A stretch of DNA of 64,000 nt. It comes from Solibacter sp039934035 (GTDB lineage: Bacteria > Acidobacteriota > Terriglobia > Bryobacterales > Bryobacteraceae). Where the stretch lies: contig JBDTMZ010000086.1 in the NCBI GenBank assembly GCA_039934035.1, positions 16,960 through 80,959 of the forward strand, read 5' to 3'. Numbering within the stretch: position 1 is the first letter of the stretch; every line of letters begins with the position of its first letter. A program made the translations under genes and the position numbers. Shown in pieces: positions 1 to 8,562 of the stretch. A model generated the notes under the pieces. The model saw only the letters and a program-made list of their open reading frames with translations. It was not told where the DNA came from and made no database searches.

Positions 1-87
1 GAGCGCATGCGCGATGCGGCGCGCAAGTTCGAGTTCGAAAAGGCGGCGCAATTGCGCGACCGGGTGAAGGCGTTGAAGCTGGTGTGA
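1..87 (+). CDS. uvrB: UvrABC system protein B, C-terminal fragment
   Basis: The first 28 codons are the end of a gene that begins outside the window. The peptide (ERMRDAARKFEFEKAAQLRD followed by RVKALKLV) matches the UVR motif that closes UvrB, a short helical hairpin that contacts UvrC during nucleotide excision repair. UvrC also carries a UVR motif, but internally; a stop a few residues after the motif fits UvrB. The gene converges on dnaJ, whose stop is 81 bases away. The identification rests only on this short motif and on its position at the very C terminus. Confidence 0.75.
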   Translation, partial: ERMRDAARKFEFEKAAQLRDRVKALKLV

Positions 88-167
88 GGGGGAGTCCGCG
101 CGGGCCGGCCACCGCCGCCGCACGCATGTCGGGCGGCTTCAGAGGGGCCCGCGCAGCTCCGCAGATT

Positions 168-1295
168 CTACATGAAGTAGTTTTTGACTTTGTCGAAGAG
201 CCCCTTTTCGGCGGGCTGATTGTCCACCGGCAGGGTGTCGCGCAGTTGCTCGAGTAGTTTGCGCTGTTCGCGACTCAATTTGGTAGGTATCTTGACGTTG
301 ACGTGCACGTAAAGATCGCCACGCGACCCGCTATTCAGAATCGCCACTCCCTGGTGACGGATTTTGAACTGGGCGCCGTTCTGCGTGCCCTCGGGAATTT
401 TAAGTTTGTGGGGCTGGCCGAGCGTGGGCACTTCGATTTCGCAGCCCAGCGACGCCTGCGCGATGTTGATCGGGATAGTGCAATGCAGATCGTTTTCCTG
501 GCGCTCGAAGAAGGGGTGCTCCTTCACCTTCAGGAAGACGTAAAGATCGCCGGCGGGTCCGCCGTTGGCGCCGGGCTGCCCTTCCCCGGCGAGGCGCAGG
601 CGATTGCCATCGTCGACGCCGGCGGGAATGTTGACCTTGAGTTTGCGCTGCACCTGACGGTAGCCGTGGCCCTTGCACTCCGAGCAGGGGTTGCGGATGA
701 TCTGCCCGCTGCCGTTGCAGGTACTGCAGGTGCGCCGGATCGACAGGAAGCTCTGCTGGTAGAGAATCTCGCCGCGCCCATGACATGTGGGGCAGTTGGT
801 AGGCCCGCTGCCGGGCTCGCTGCCGGCGCCTTTGCAGCGCTCGCAGCGTTCCATGCGAGGCACTTGTATGTCGGCGCTCATGCCGAACATGGCGTCCTCG
901 AAATTGATTTCCAGGTCGTAGCGGACGTCTTCGCCGCGGGTGGCCCGGTTGCGGCGCCCGCCTCCCCGTCCGGCATTGCCGAACAGGTCGCCGAAGCCGA
1001 AGAAATCGCCCAGGACATCGCCGAAATCGGCAAAGGTCTCGGGGCCGGGACCAGCGGCGCCCTGCACGCCGGCGTGGCCGAACCGGTCGTAAGCGGCGCG
1101 CTTCTGCGCATCGCTCAGGATGCTGTAGGCCTCGCTCGCTTCCTTGAACTTCTCTTCGGCGCCGGGGTCGTCCGGATTGCGGTCGGGATGGAAGCGCTTG
1201 GCCAGCTCGCGGTACGCACCCTTGATTTCGGGGTCGCCGGCGCCCTTTCCCACACCTAGAATTTCGTAATAATCTCTTTTCGACACGGGGTTCAC
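168..1295 (-). CDS. dnaJ: Chaperone protein DnaJ
   Basis: This is a full-length type I DnaJ of 375 residues, co-chaperone that stimulates DnaK ATPase and delivers unfolded proteins. The J domain is at the N terminus with the HPD motif at residues 36-38. A Gly/Phe-rich stretch follows at about 80-115, then four CxxCxGxG zinc motifs (CERCKGAG, CPTCHGRG, CSTCNGSG, CSECKGHG), then the substrate-binding C-terminal domains. The longest reading frame begins with GTG at 1295; a second GTG at 1286 gives the more usual MSKRDYYE start. It is the third gene of hrcA-grpE-dnaJ and begins 4 bases after the grpE stop. No dnaK is present here, so that gene must lie elsewhere. Confidence 0.97.
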   Translation of the reverse strand: MNPVSKRDYYEILGVGKGAGDPEIKGAYRELAKRFHPDRNPDDPGAEEKFKEASEAYSILSDAQKRAAYDRFGHAGVQGAAGPGPETFADFGDVLGDFFGFGDLFGNAGRGGGRRNRATRGEDVRYDLEINFEDAMFGMSADIQVPRMERCERCKGAGSEPGSGPTNCPTCHGRGEILYQQSFLSIRRTCSTCNGSGQIIRNPCSECKGHGYRQVQRKLKVNIPAGVDDGNRLRLAGEGQPGANGGPAGDLYVFLKVKEHPFFERQENDLHCTIPINIAQASLGCEIEVPTLGQPHKLKIPEGTQNGAQFKIRHQGVAILNSGSRGDLYVHVNVKIPTKLSREQRKLLEQLRDTLPVDNQPAEKGLFDKVKNYFM

Positions 1296-1299
1296 TGAG

Positions 1300-1896
1300 C
1301 TACGGCCTGACCGCGACCTTTACCATCGCGGGTCTGAGAAGTTTGCCTTTGAAATTATATCCTCGCTGGAATTCCCCCAGGATGGCCTGGTCTTCGGCCT
1401 CCTCGGTCTGCACGCGTTCGACGGCCTGATGAAGATTGGGGTCGAACGCCTGTCCGGCGGTTTCGATGGGTTCGAGGCCGACCTTTTTAAGGGTATCGGC
1501 CATGCGTTGATAAATCAGCTCGACGCCTTTGGCGTAATTCCGGTCGGCGGTTTCCACTTTGAGCGCGCGCTCGAAATCGTCGAGTACCGGAAGGATTTCG
1601 CGCACCAGATCCATCGCGGCGTATTGCAGGTATTCCTGGCGTTCGCGATCATTGCGGCGCCGCGCGTTATCGAATTCGGCGCGGGCGCGGAGAAGGCGCT
1701 CCTGCAGTTCGGCCTTCTCGGCGGCGAACTGCTCCCGCTCGGCAGCGAGTTGCGCTTCGAACTCGACGGGGGCGTCCTCGGCGAAGACTTCGGGTGACGG
1801 ATTCTCCTGCGGATTGTCGGCTTGGGGCTTATCGGTATCCACTGCTTTTTCGCTTAGCTTTCTTTTTTGGCGGTTCCAAAGACTAAAATTGCGCAC
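1300..1896 (-). CDS. grpE: Nucleotide exchange factor GrpE
   Basis: A 198-residue GrpE, the nucleotide exchange factor that releases ADP from DnaK. The N terminus is charged and low in complexity, followed by a long coiled coil at about residues 45-105 (FEAQLAAEREQFAAEKAELQ and onward) and the beta domain near the C terminus with VGLEPIETAGQAFDPNLHQA. The start is a GTG that overlaps the last 14 bases of hrcA, so the two genes are probably translationally coupled. Later GTG codons could also serve as the start, because the Shine-Dalgarno match is weak. Confidence 0.95.
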   Translation of the reverse strand: MRNFSLWNRQKRKLSEKAVDTDKPQADNPQENPSPEVFAEDAPVEFEAQLAAEREQFAAEKAELQERLLRARAEFDNARRRNDRERQEYLQYAAMDLVREILPVLDDFERALKVETADRNYAKGVELIYQRMADTLKKVGLEPIETAGQAFDPNLHQAVERVQTEEAEDQAILGEFQRGYNFKGKLLRPAMVKVAVRP

Positions 1897-2920
1897 TTTC
1901 CAAGGCCCGGCTGGTTTGCAGCACGGCGGCGATGACGCGTTCGTAATTCATGCGCATCGGGCCGAGCACGGCGACTTTGGCCGGCAGTCCGCTGGCCATG
2001 CGAATGGTCATGCCGATCAGGGCGAGGTCTTTCATGGCGGGGTGAGCCTGTTCCAGTCCTATCCGCACGGCGAGTTCACCGGGTTTCTGTTCGAGGAAGC
2101 GGTCCAGAAGTTCCATAAGGCGCTGTTTTTCTTCCAAAGCGTGAAACAGTTCGCGCATGCGCTCCCGGGTGAGGTGCAGGTCGAGCCCCAGCAGGTTGCT
2201 GGCGCCCTCCATGTGTATATGCGGCGAGGTATCGACGTCAAGTAGTCCTTTTTGGGAGAGCATCTGCAGCTTGTGAAGCGCTTCGTGATAAAGTTCGCGT
2301 TCGGTTTCGATGCGCCGGACCAGTTCGCGGCGCGCCTGACCAAGTTGCCAGCCGCTGAAATTGCGATTGACGTAATTGCAGATCGAGGTGAGGTCCTCGG
2401 GCGAAGTGGGCTCGTCCAGCGTCACGACGCGGTTGCGCACCATACGGTCCCGCGTGACCAGGACCATCAGCACGCGCCGGTCCGAGAGCGGCACCAGTTG
2501 AATCTGATCGAGTTCCTGCGCGAATTCGGGAATGGCGGCGGCGATACCCACATTGCGCGTCAGTTCCACCAGGATGTAAGAGGAACGTTCCACTCGCTCA
2601 CCGACGGTATCGAGAGCGCGGAATTCGTTGGTCATGCGCTCCGATTCGCCGGCGATCACGCGGTTGGTAATCAGCGAGCCTGCAAAGAAACGAAAAGCCT
2701 TTTCGGTGGGGACGCGCCCGGCTGAGGTGTGCGGCTGGGAGAGGTAGCCTTCGTCGGCGAGATCTGCCATCACATTGCGTATGGACGCCGGGCTCAGCGT
2801 ATTGTGGCGGAGCTTGGAAATTGTACGCGATCCCACCGGTTCCCCGGTATCGATATACGCGCGGACAATCGACGTCAGAATGTCCTGATACCTGAAATTG
2901 AGTGGTGCGTCGGTTCTCAT
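1883..2920 (-). CDS. hrcA: Heat-inducible transcription repressor HrcA
   Basis: A 345-residue HrcA, the winged-helix repressor of class I heat-shock genes. The N-terminal DNA-binding domain (about residues 1-90) contains YIDTGEPVGSRTISK and the typical ASIRNVMADLADEGYLSQPH segment; the GAF-like dimerisation domain follows. The ATG at 2920 has AAGGG a few bases upstream. It is the first gene of the heat-shock operon. A sigma-70-like promoter and an inverted repeat lie just upstream, so autoregulation is likely, although the repeat is not a canonical CIRCE element. Confidence 0.96.
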   Translation of the reverse strand: MRTDAPLNFRYQDILTSIVRAYIDTGEPVGSRTISKLRHNTLSPASIRNVMADLADEGYLSQPHTSAGRVPTEKAFRFFAGSLITNRVIAGESERMTNEFRALDTVGERVERSSYILVELTRNVGIAAAIPEFAQELDQIQLVPLSDRRVLMVLVTRDRMVRNRVVTLDEPTSPEDLTSICNYVNRNFSGWQLGQARRELVRRIETERELYHEALHKLQMLSQKGLLDVDTSPHIHMEGASNLLGLDLHLTRERMRELFHALEEKQRLMELLDRFLEQKPGELAVRIGLEQAHPAMKDLALIGMTIRMASGLPAKVAVLGPMRMNYERVIAAVLQTSRALESAQF

Positions 2921-2934
2921 AGACCCTTGAGTAC

Positions 2935-2960
2935 TTACACTTCCCTAACCAACAGTGTAA
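2935..2960. promoter_or_regulatory. Operator-like inverted repeat upstream of hrcA
   Basis: TTACACT at 2935-2941 and AGTGTAA at 2954-2960 form a perfect 7-base inverted repeat separated by 12 bases. It covers the -10 box and predicted start point. It resembles a reduced CIRCE (TTAGCACTC-N9-GAGTGCTAA): the outer TTA and inner CACT are kept, while the internal G is missing. Function as the HrcA site is inferred from position. Confidence 0.45.
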
Positions 2961-2983
2961 TTTGACGGGCGGCAATGGGTCAA
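2954..2983 (-). promoter_or_regulatory. Predicted sigma-70 promoter of hrcA-grpE-dnaJ
   Basis: On the minus strand, TTGACC (plus-strand positions 2978-2983) is followed after 18 bases by TACACT (2954-2959). This gives a start point near 2947 and a leader of about 27 bases before the hrcA ATG. The -10 box is part of the inverted repeat listed separately. Confidence 0.55.
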
Positions 2984-3057
2984 ATCAGGCTTCCGGCCGG
3001 AACGGGCGGGGCGAACCGCTCCGGCCATGAAATTGGGGCGGTTCCACCGCGGCAGCC

Positions 3058-3543
3058 TCAAAAGACCTGGAAACAAAAGACCTGGTTGGAGCCTTCGGCG
3101 CTGAGGCCATACTCGCCCGGTTCCAGGCTATCGTCCACTTCCAACTGGTAAAGTTTAGCGGTGTTCAGACGCGTCAATTCCACGCGGTAGGTTTTGGGCG
3201 GCTTCTTGGGCGATACCGTCAGTTCCCGGCGCCCGTTCCGCACTTCGAACTTGTAGAGTTCCAGCTTCGCGGCCTCCACTTTATCGGTGACCAGAATCAA
3301 AATGGGCGACGCCAGAGGAGTCCGGACAGTGGACGCCTCACCGGCCACGACGTAGGTGATGTCGTCCTTCTTGCCCTTCTCCTCTTTGGCTTCCGTGACC
3401 TCGATCGGGATCAGATTTTCGGCGTGCTTTAGGTACGGAACGTCGTTAGCGGGGGGCGGAGGACCGGTATATTTCTGCGCGACGGCACAGGGGACCATCG
3501 CGGACAGGAACGCAAGACAGCAGACGGCATGGCAGGTACGCAT
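3058..3543 (-). CDS. Small secreted protein of unknown function
   Basis: A 161-residue protein with a clear signal peptide (MRTCHAVCCLAFLSAMVPCA, then VAQ before the mature chain). The mature part has a Lys/Glu-rich stretch (EAKEEKGKKDD) and then alternating beta-strand-like segments, with a C-terminal region (YQLEVDDSLEPGEYGLSAEG) like that of short acidobacterial beta-sandwich proteins. I do not recognise a family with certainty. It lies between hrcA and the protease gene on the same strand, 81 bases after the protease stop. A periplasmic or surface location is inferred from the signal peptide. Confidence 0.75.
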   Translation of the reverse strand: MRTCHAVCCLAFLSAMVPCAVAQKYTGPPPPANDVPYLKHAENLIPIEVTEAKEEKGKKDDITYVVAGEASTVRTPLASPILILVTDKVEAAKLELYKFEVRNGRRELTVSPKKPPKTYRVELTRLNTAKLYQLEVDDSLEPGEYGLSAEGSNQVFCFQVF

Positions 3544-3624
3544 GGCTCTCTAGCGATTATCGTACCGCTAACGGCCGTGCGCGGCAGGCAGCGCCTATTG
3601 GCTGGGCCTGCTGGCTGGCGGCGC

Positions 3625-5586
3625 CTACTGGAAGGTGACGGTGGCGACCCGGTACCAGGGCAGGCCGGTCGCGTCATCCACGCCCCAGAATTCGAAATAC
3701 TGATCGCCGCGCGGAAAGGTTCCCGCGCCGCGCAGGGGCGCCAGGATGGCACCGTTTGCCGGTATGCGATCCGTGCCGAACCAGGCGCCGATGTTCGACG
3801 AATAGTCGCTGCCATTGAATTTCACCGCGGTCAGGCGCGTGGCAGCGCCCGCCGTCTCCGATAGACGGATCTGGAAGGCCCACTCATTTCCCGACTGCAC
3901 CACCGGATTCGGCGAAATGACCGCCGACACATTGGACTGGTCCACCCGCACCGCTGCCGTGACGCGCAGGAATTGCGGCTCGGCCGCGCCCGACAGGATG
4001 GTGACCGTGCTCGAATAACTCCCCGCTTGCAGCAGTTGCGCGGGATCGACCGAAATATTCACAGTCGCCGGTGTCTTGGCCGAGAGCGCGCCCGTAGTGG
4101 AAGAGAGCTTGATCCACGAGGCATCGGCGCGCAGTTTGAACGTCACGTTGCCGGCGGCCTGCGTGACCAGTTGGACGCCCTGTGCGGCGGGCGCCGTCCG
4201 GTTGGCCATGGTAAAGCTGACCGTGGGCTTCGCCGGCGTGACCAGATCCGCAGGCAGGTTTTCGAGATAGTCTTTCACCCGGGGATAGATGTTCGAGAAG
4301 CGGGAATAACCCGCCACGCTCGGGTTGATCGAGCAGACGGTGCCGTCGCTTAGAATGGGACCGTAGCTCAAGGACCCGACCACAACACCTGGCGCTGTAA
4401 ACAGCGGAGAACCGGACGACCCGTGTTCCACGCGGCCCTTCGCCCACGCCACTTGCAGGAAATAGTCCCCTGTGGCAGTGTTGCCTTCCACCTCATTGGT
4501 GGCGTCGCCCACGCGTTCTCCGAACGAGATACGTTTCCAGGAACCGGAGGGGTGGTGGATGCCGGTCACCGGGGATGACACCGTCGGAGCGGCGATGTCC
4601 CAACCGGAGAAAGTGGTGCCTGCCGGGGCATCCTGCAATAGAATCAAGCTGAAATCGCCCTCGGAAAACGCTGCGTTGTAGATCAAATGCGAGCCGACGG
4701 CGGATTTCAGGCTGCCGCGCGAGGTGGGCGTCGCGCCGCCGCAGGATGGAGTCTGATAGGCCCAGTAGGCTTCCACAGTGCGCGCCGCGGCTTCGTTATT
4801 GATGCAGTGGCCGGCGGTCAGAAAGTAAGGCTTGAAGCTATTGTCGCGAGTCGCCAGCAGCGAGCCGGAACAGAGGATTTCCACCCCCTGATCGACGAAC
4901 GAGATCTGGCCAACGCTGCTCAGCGTTCCCTGCCACTCCGGGTAACAGTTGGCGTCCAGTTCGCAATAGTCGGCGGGGTCTTTCGCTCCCGCCATGGCGT
5001 CAAGCGCGGTGCGCGTCTGGTGGGAAATGGCGCGAATGACGAAGGGGGGCTCGAGTTCGGGCGGCGTACCGGCAGCCGGCTCGTATTCCACGATGACGGT
5101 ACCGGACTCAATCGCGGCGCTCCAGAAGTGCCCGTCTCCATACAAACCCTCGCCGCTGTAAGGGCCCTCCGAGTTCGTGCCGTCGTGCAGCCACACCTTA
5201 CCCGCTCCGACCCAGAACCTGTCGAACTCCACGCGCATGCCGCGCGACGCGGGTGAACGTAAAGCGATCCGCCAGATTCGGCCGCCGTCCGCCGTGGTTT
5301 CCCAAGCACCGGTGGCCATGGATTCGGCAGGCAGCGTACGCCGTATGCCCAGTCTGAACCGGGTATCCGGCTCCGTCAGGCGCAAAAGCTCCGATTCGCT
5401 GAGCGGACTGAGGGCGAATTCACGAGGCTTGCGCAGGCCGAGCCGCATACCCGGCGGACGCACCTCCGTACGGGATGCACGTTCCGTTCCGGCATAACGG
5501 GCGGGTTCTTTGCGCGACACCTGCTGCGCGCCGGCAATCGCGACACCGAGGCCCGCCACGCATACCGATATCCAAATTGATCGCAT
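3625..5586 (-). CDS. Secreted lysyl-endopeptidase-like serine protease with BACON domain
   Basis: A 653-residue secreted protease. Residues 1-20 are a signal peptide, and residues 40-200 look like a propeptide or accessory beta domain. A chymotrypsin-fold (PA clan, S1-like) domain spans about 215-445 with the triad H260 (LTAGHC), D311 (GDFSLILLQ) and S391 (HGSSGSPLF); the GSSGSP form of the serine motif is typical of the Achromobacter lysyl-endopeptidase type. A BACON-like Ig domain follows (about 450-550, with ASWIKLSSTTGALSAKTPAT), then a C-terminal beta domain of about 100 residues. It probably acts outside the cell in protein degradation. Substrate preference for lysine is inferred from similarity only. 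Confidence 0.85.
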   Translation of the reverse strand: MRSIWISVCVAGLGVAIAGAQQVSRKEPARYAGTERASRTEVRPPGMRLGLRKPREFALSPLSESELLRLTEPDTRFRLGIRRTLPAESMATGAWETTADGGRIWRIALRSPASRGMRVEFDRFWVGAGKVWLHDGTNSEGPYSGEGLYGDGHFWSAAIESGTVIVEYEPAAGTPPELEPPFVIRAISHQTRTALDAMAGAKDPADYCELDANCYPEWQGTLSSVGQISFVDQGVEILCSGSLLATRDNSFKPYFLTAGHCINNEAAARTVEAYWAYQTPSCGGATPTSRGSLKSAVGSHLIYNAAFSEGDFSLILLQDAPAGTTFSGWDIAAPTVSSPVTGIHHPSGSWKRISFGERVGDATNEVEGNTATGDYFLQVAWAKGRVEHGSSGSPLFTAPGVVVGSLSYGPILSDGTVCSINPSVAGYSRFSNIYPRVKDYLENLPADLVTPAKPTVSFTMANRTAPAAQGVQLVTQAAGNVTFKLRADASWIKLSSTTGALSAKTPATVNISVDPAQLLQAGSYSSTVTILSGAAEPQFLRVTAAVRVDQSNVSAVISPNPVVQSGNEWAFQIRLSETAGAATRLTAVKFNGSDYSSNIGAWFGTDRIPANGAILAPLRGAGTFPRGDQYFEFWGVDDATGLPWYRVATVTFQ

Positions 5587-5764
5587 AGCTACAGCTCAGA
5601 CTTTAGTTCGTCGGGTGGGGTGTGGCAAGACTGGAAATGGTTATAGCCACCAGCTAACCATCGTTAGGTTACCGGGGGATTTTCTGTGCGTCCCTTGCGC
5701 GTTCCCCTGCGCGTAACCAGTTGTAAGGGAACTCCGAGTTGGAAGCGAACCACGCGGCGGAAAA

Positions 5765-5794
5765 GGACAGACCACAAACGACGATGGTCTGTCC
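5765..5794. repeat. Hairpin repeat element, copy 1
   Basis: GGACAGACCA (5765-5774) and TGGTCTGTCC (5785-5794) form a perfect 10-bp stem with a 10-base loop; A5764 and T5795 extend it to 11 bp. Its reverse complement aligns over all 30 bases with the element at 5930-5959. Confidence 0.75.
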
Positions 5795-5929
5795 TACAGT
5801 TGTCCGAGCTTCGAAGCGTCGCTCGCCTGCACAAGCAGCGCACACTTTGGCAGGCATCACTCAAGCGACGCGCCGCCTATGTAAGCAGCATTGGGCAGGA
5901 ATGCCCCCATGCAACTGCAATTCCTGGTG

Positions 5930-5959
5930 GGATGGGCCATCGTTTTTTGTGGCCCGTCC
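5930..5959. repeat. Hairpin repeat element, copy 2
   Basis: GGATGGGCCA (5930-5939) pairs with TGGCCCGTCC (5950-5959) around the loop TCGTTTTTTG. Compared with the inverted copy at 5765-5794, two A-T pairs have become G-C pairs and one C-G pair has become T-G, so the stem is kept by compensatory changes. Confidence 0.75.
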
Positions 5960-5987
5960 TCCCCGCTTCGAAGCGCGAGCAGGTGGC

Positions 5988-6029
5988 ATAAGGCTCTGCC
6001 TTCGCCAGGATAAGGCTCTGCCTTCGCCA
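5988..6029. repeat. Direct duplication of a 20-base unit
   Basis: ATAAGGCTCTGCCTTCGCCA occurs at 5988-6007 and again at 6010-6029, separated by GG. The unit itself is partly palindromic (AAGGC...GCCTT). Confidence 0.85.
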
Positions 6030-6075
6030 TCCGAGCAGCTCGCCCTCGTCCGAGCAGCTCGCCCTCGTCCGAGCT
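6030..6075. repeat. Tandem 19-base repeat, two and a partial copy
   Basis: TCCGAGCAGCTCGCCCTCG occurs at 6030-6048 and 6049-6067 with no spacer, and TCCGAGC begins a third, partial copy at 6068. It directly follows the 20-base duplication. Confidence 0.85.
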
Positions 6076-6106
6076 TCACTCGGATTGGACAGTCCGCCTG
6101 TCCACG

Positions 6107-8533
6107 CTATTCCCGCAATTCAGCAATGGTAGCGCCGGCGCCGCCTTCACTCTGCGTTGCCGGGTAGAAGCGCGCTACATGGGGGTGCTTGCCCAACATC
6201 TCCGCCACCATGCGCTTCAACACTCCCATCCCATGCCCATGTACGATACGTACGCGGCTCGCGGTGGCCATCACGGCACGATCCAGAAAATCGTCGATCG
6301 CGTCGCGCGCCTCTTCCGCGCGCTGTCCGATCACATTGATCTCCTGGTGCACGGGCGCGAGTTCCGGCGCGGGGCGGTAAGTCACATTCTTCGGCAGTTT
6401 GACTCCGCCGCCTTCGGGCAACACCTCGATCACGTCGTCAATCGAGATCTGCATTTTCATGAAGCCCACTTCCACTTCGAAGCGGCCGTTGGCCAGCACG
6501 CGGCGGACCCGGGCAGGTTCGCGCACGTCTTTCACGCGCACCCGAGTGCCCTCCTGTATGGCGAGCGGCTGGATGCGGTCCTGCCGCGCATCGTCCTGGG
6601 TGGAGAGCACGGTGGTCTGGAAATCTTCGCGCAGTTCGCGCTTCGTCTTCGCGATCCGGCGCTGCGCGTCCTGGTCCGCCTTGCGGCGGTCGACGCTGCC
6701 GGCAATCTTGCCGATGGCGTCCTGCGCCTGATCTTCGAAGCGCGCCAGCGCTTCGTCGGTTCGCCGCTCCAGCTCTTTGATCTTGGCGGTCTCGCGCTTT
6801 TCCCACTCCCGCGCCAGTTCCTTCTCGCGGCGCTCGTACTCAATGATTTTCTCGCGCAGCGTGATTTCGAGCGCCTGCGTCTCCTCGATGCGATGGTGCA
6901 ACTCGCTCAAGAAGCGCGTCACGTCGCGCTCGCGGTCGCTCATCGAAAGGCGCGCGCGGCGCATGATGTCCCCGGGCATACCGAGCCGGGTGGCAATCTC
7001 CAGCCCCGCCGATTTCCCGGGCAGCCCGAGTTGCAACTGGTACGTGGGCTCCAAGGTGTCCTCGTCGAAACCCATCGAGCCGTTGACCACGCCCTCGGTA
7101 GCCGCGCCATAAATCTTCAAGGCCATCAGGTGGGTAGAAACCAATGTGTAGGCTCCGGCGGCGCGAAAATGTTCGACTAGCGCGACGCCCAGCGCTCCGC
7201 CCTCCTCGGGGTCCGTCGCCGAGCCCAGTTCGTCGAGCAGCACCAGGGCGTCGGGCGTCACATCGAGCGCCATCTCGCGAATATTCGACACGTGCGCCGA
7301 GAACGTGCTGAGGTTCTCCTGGATGGACTGGTAGTCGCCGATGTCGGCGAGCACCGCGCTGAAAACTGGAAATTCCGCCTCCGCCGCAGGCACCGGCAGC
7401 CCCGCCTGCGCCATCAGGCTGAGCAGTCCCACCGTCTTCAAGGTCACCGTCTTGCCGCCGGTATTGGGACCGCTGATCAACAGGGTACGGCGCGCGGGTG
7501 TGAGTTCGAACGAGATGGGAACCGGCGATTTGCGGCGGCGGCGCATCACATCCATCAGCAGCGGATGGCGCGCGTCTTTTAAATACAGGCGTTCGCCAAA
7601 GCGTGGGATGGCGCAATCGAACTCGTTGGCGAAACGCGCCTTCCCGAAGATTAGTTCCAACTCCGCGATGGTTTGGAGCGTCTGCCGGATCGAATCGCTA
7701 TAGGCGCGCAGACGGCTGGTCATCTCCTGCAGCACGCGGTGCACTTCGCGCATTTCCTCTTCGGTGAGGCGCACCAGCTCATTATTGAGGTCGATGGTTT
7801 CGAGCGGTTCGACAAAGAGCGTATGCCCGCTGGAACTGGCGGCATGAATCACGCCCTCGATGCGCCGCCGCTGCCCGGCGATCACGGGCACGACGAAGCG
7901 CTCGTTGCGGATGGTGACGAACTCCTCCTGCAAGACGCCTTCCTCGCGGTGGGCGCGCAGAAAGCGTTCCAGCGAATCGTGAATCGATTTCTTCTGCCGC
8001 TCGATATCGCGGCGCAGGCGCGCCAGCGCGACGCTCGCATGGTCGGCCACGCTGCCATCAGGCAGGATCTTGCCGTCGAGCTCACGTAGCAGCGTGCGGA
8101 ATTCCCCAATCGCCGCCGCCCGCCGGCCGAGCAGCGGAAAGCGCTCCGCCGACGCGGCCAGATGGCTCTTGGCTTCCGCCGCGACGTCCAGCAGGGTGAA
8201 AATGCCGAAGATCTCTTTCGGCTCCAGCCCCGCGCCTTCAATGCGCAGCTTGTGGACCGCCTGCTCCACGTCGGGCAGGCCGCCGAATTCGATCCGCAGG
8301 GCGGCTCCCCGCGCTCCGGCCTGCGGATGCTGTGCGGTGTGCAGATACTGAATCGCTTCCGCCGCTTCCGCTAGCGCCGTGTCGAGAGCGGCGCGATCCG
8401 CAATGGGGCTCACTGCCTCCAGTTCGCGCTTTCCCAACGGGCTCGCGATATAGCGCCCCAGCAACTGCCTCAGGGCTTCGAATTCCAGGACTTCCGCGCT
8501 TGTCTTCAATCCGGTGCTTCCTTCAAACCACAT
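6107..8533 (-). CDS. mutS2: Endonuclease MutS2
   Basis: An 808-residue MutS2. Residues 1-340 are the MutS-like core and clamp helices. The ATPase domain has Walker A GPNTGGKT at 355-362 and the Walker B/signature segment LVLLDELGSATDPEEGGAL. A long coiled coil follows (about 520-640, Glu/Arg-rich), then a KOW-like region, and the C-terminal Smr nuclease domain with HGHGMGVLKRMV. The family binds branched DNA and suppresses recombination; in Bacillus it also acts on collided ribosomes. It is the last gene of a minus-strand series beginning with phoH and is 29 bases after the nudix gene. Confidence 0.95.
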   Translation of the reverse strand: MWFEGSTGLKTSAEVLEFEALRQLLGRYIASPLGKRELEAVSPIADRAALDTALAEAAEAIQYLHTAQHPQAGARGAALRIEFGGLPDVEQAVHKLRIEGAGLEPKEIFGIFTLLDVAAEAKSHLAASAERFPLLGRRAAAIGEFRTLLRELDGKILPDGSVADHASVALARLRRDIERQKKSIHDSLERFLRAHREEGVLQEEFVTIRNERFVVPVIAGQRRRIEGVIHAASSSGHTLFVEPLETIDLNNELVRLTEEEMREVHRVLQEMTSRLRAYSDSIRQTLQTIAELELIFGKARFANEFDCAIPRFGERLYLKDARHPLLMDVMRRRRKSPVPISFELTPARRTLLISGPNTGGKTVTLKTVGLLSLMAQAGLPVPAAEAEFPVFSAVLADIGDYQSIQENLSTFSAHVSNIREMALDVTPDALVLLDELGSATDPEEGGALGVALVEHFRAAGAYTLVSTHLMALKIYGAATEGVVNGSMGFDEDTLEPTYQLQLGLPGKSAGLEIATRLGMPGDIMRRARLSMSDRERDVTRFLSELHHRIEETQALEITLREKIIEYERREKELAREWEKRETAKIKELERRTDEALARFEDQAQDAIGKIAGSVDRRKADQDAQRRIAKTKRELREDFQTTVLSTQDDARQDRIQPLAIQEGTRVRVKDVREPARVRRVLANGRFEVEVGFMKMQISIDDVIEVLPEGGGVKLPKNVTYRPAPELAPVHQEINVIGQRAEEARDAIDDFLDRAVMATASRVRIVHGHGMGVLKRMVAEMLGKHPHVARFYPATQSEGGAGATIAELRE

Positions 8534-8562
8534 ACGCGGGCATCTGGCGCCGCGCCATCCTT

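Larger units (their letters stand above)
5587..6106. other. 520-base intergenic region rich in hairpins and tandem repeats
   Basis: No convincing coding sequence. It separates the protease start from the mutS2 end. It contains two 30-base hairpin elements (5765-5794 and 5930-5959), two copies of the palindrome GCTTCGAAGC (5808-5817 and 5965-5974), a duplicated 20-base unit (5988-6029), a duplicated 19-base unit (6030-6067) and a small hairpin GGACAG/CTGTCC (6087-6103). The open frames here are short and repeat-derived. Confidence 0.7.

Noticed and set aside
303..1259. 318-codon frame antisense to dnaJ
   Set aside because: It mirrors the codon pattern of dnaJ on the opposite strand; product is Ala/Gly/Val-rich without recognisable domains, and dnaJ is certain.
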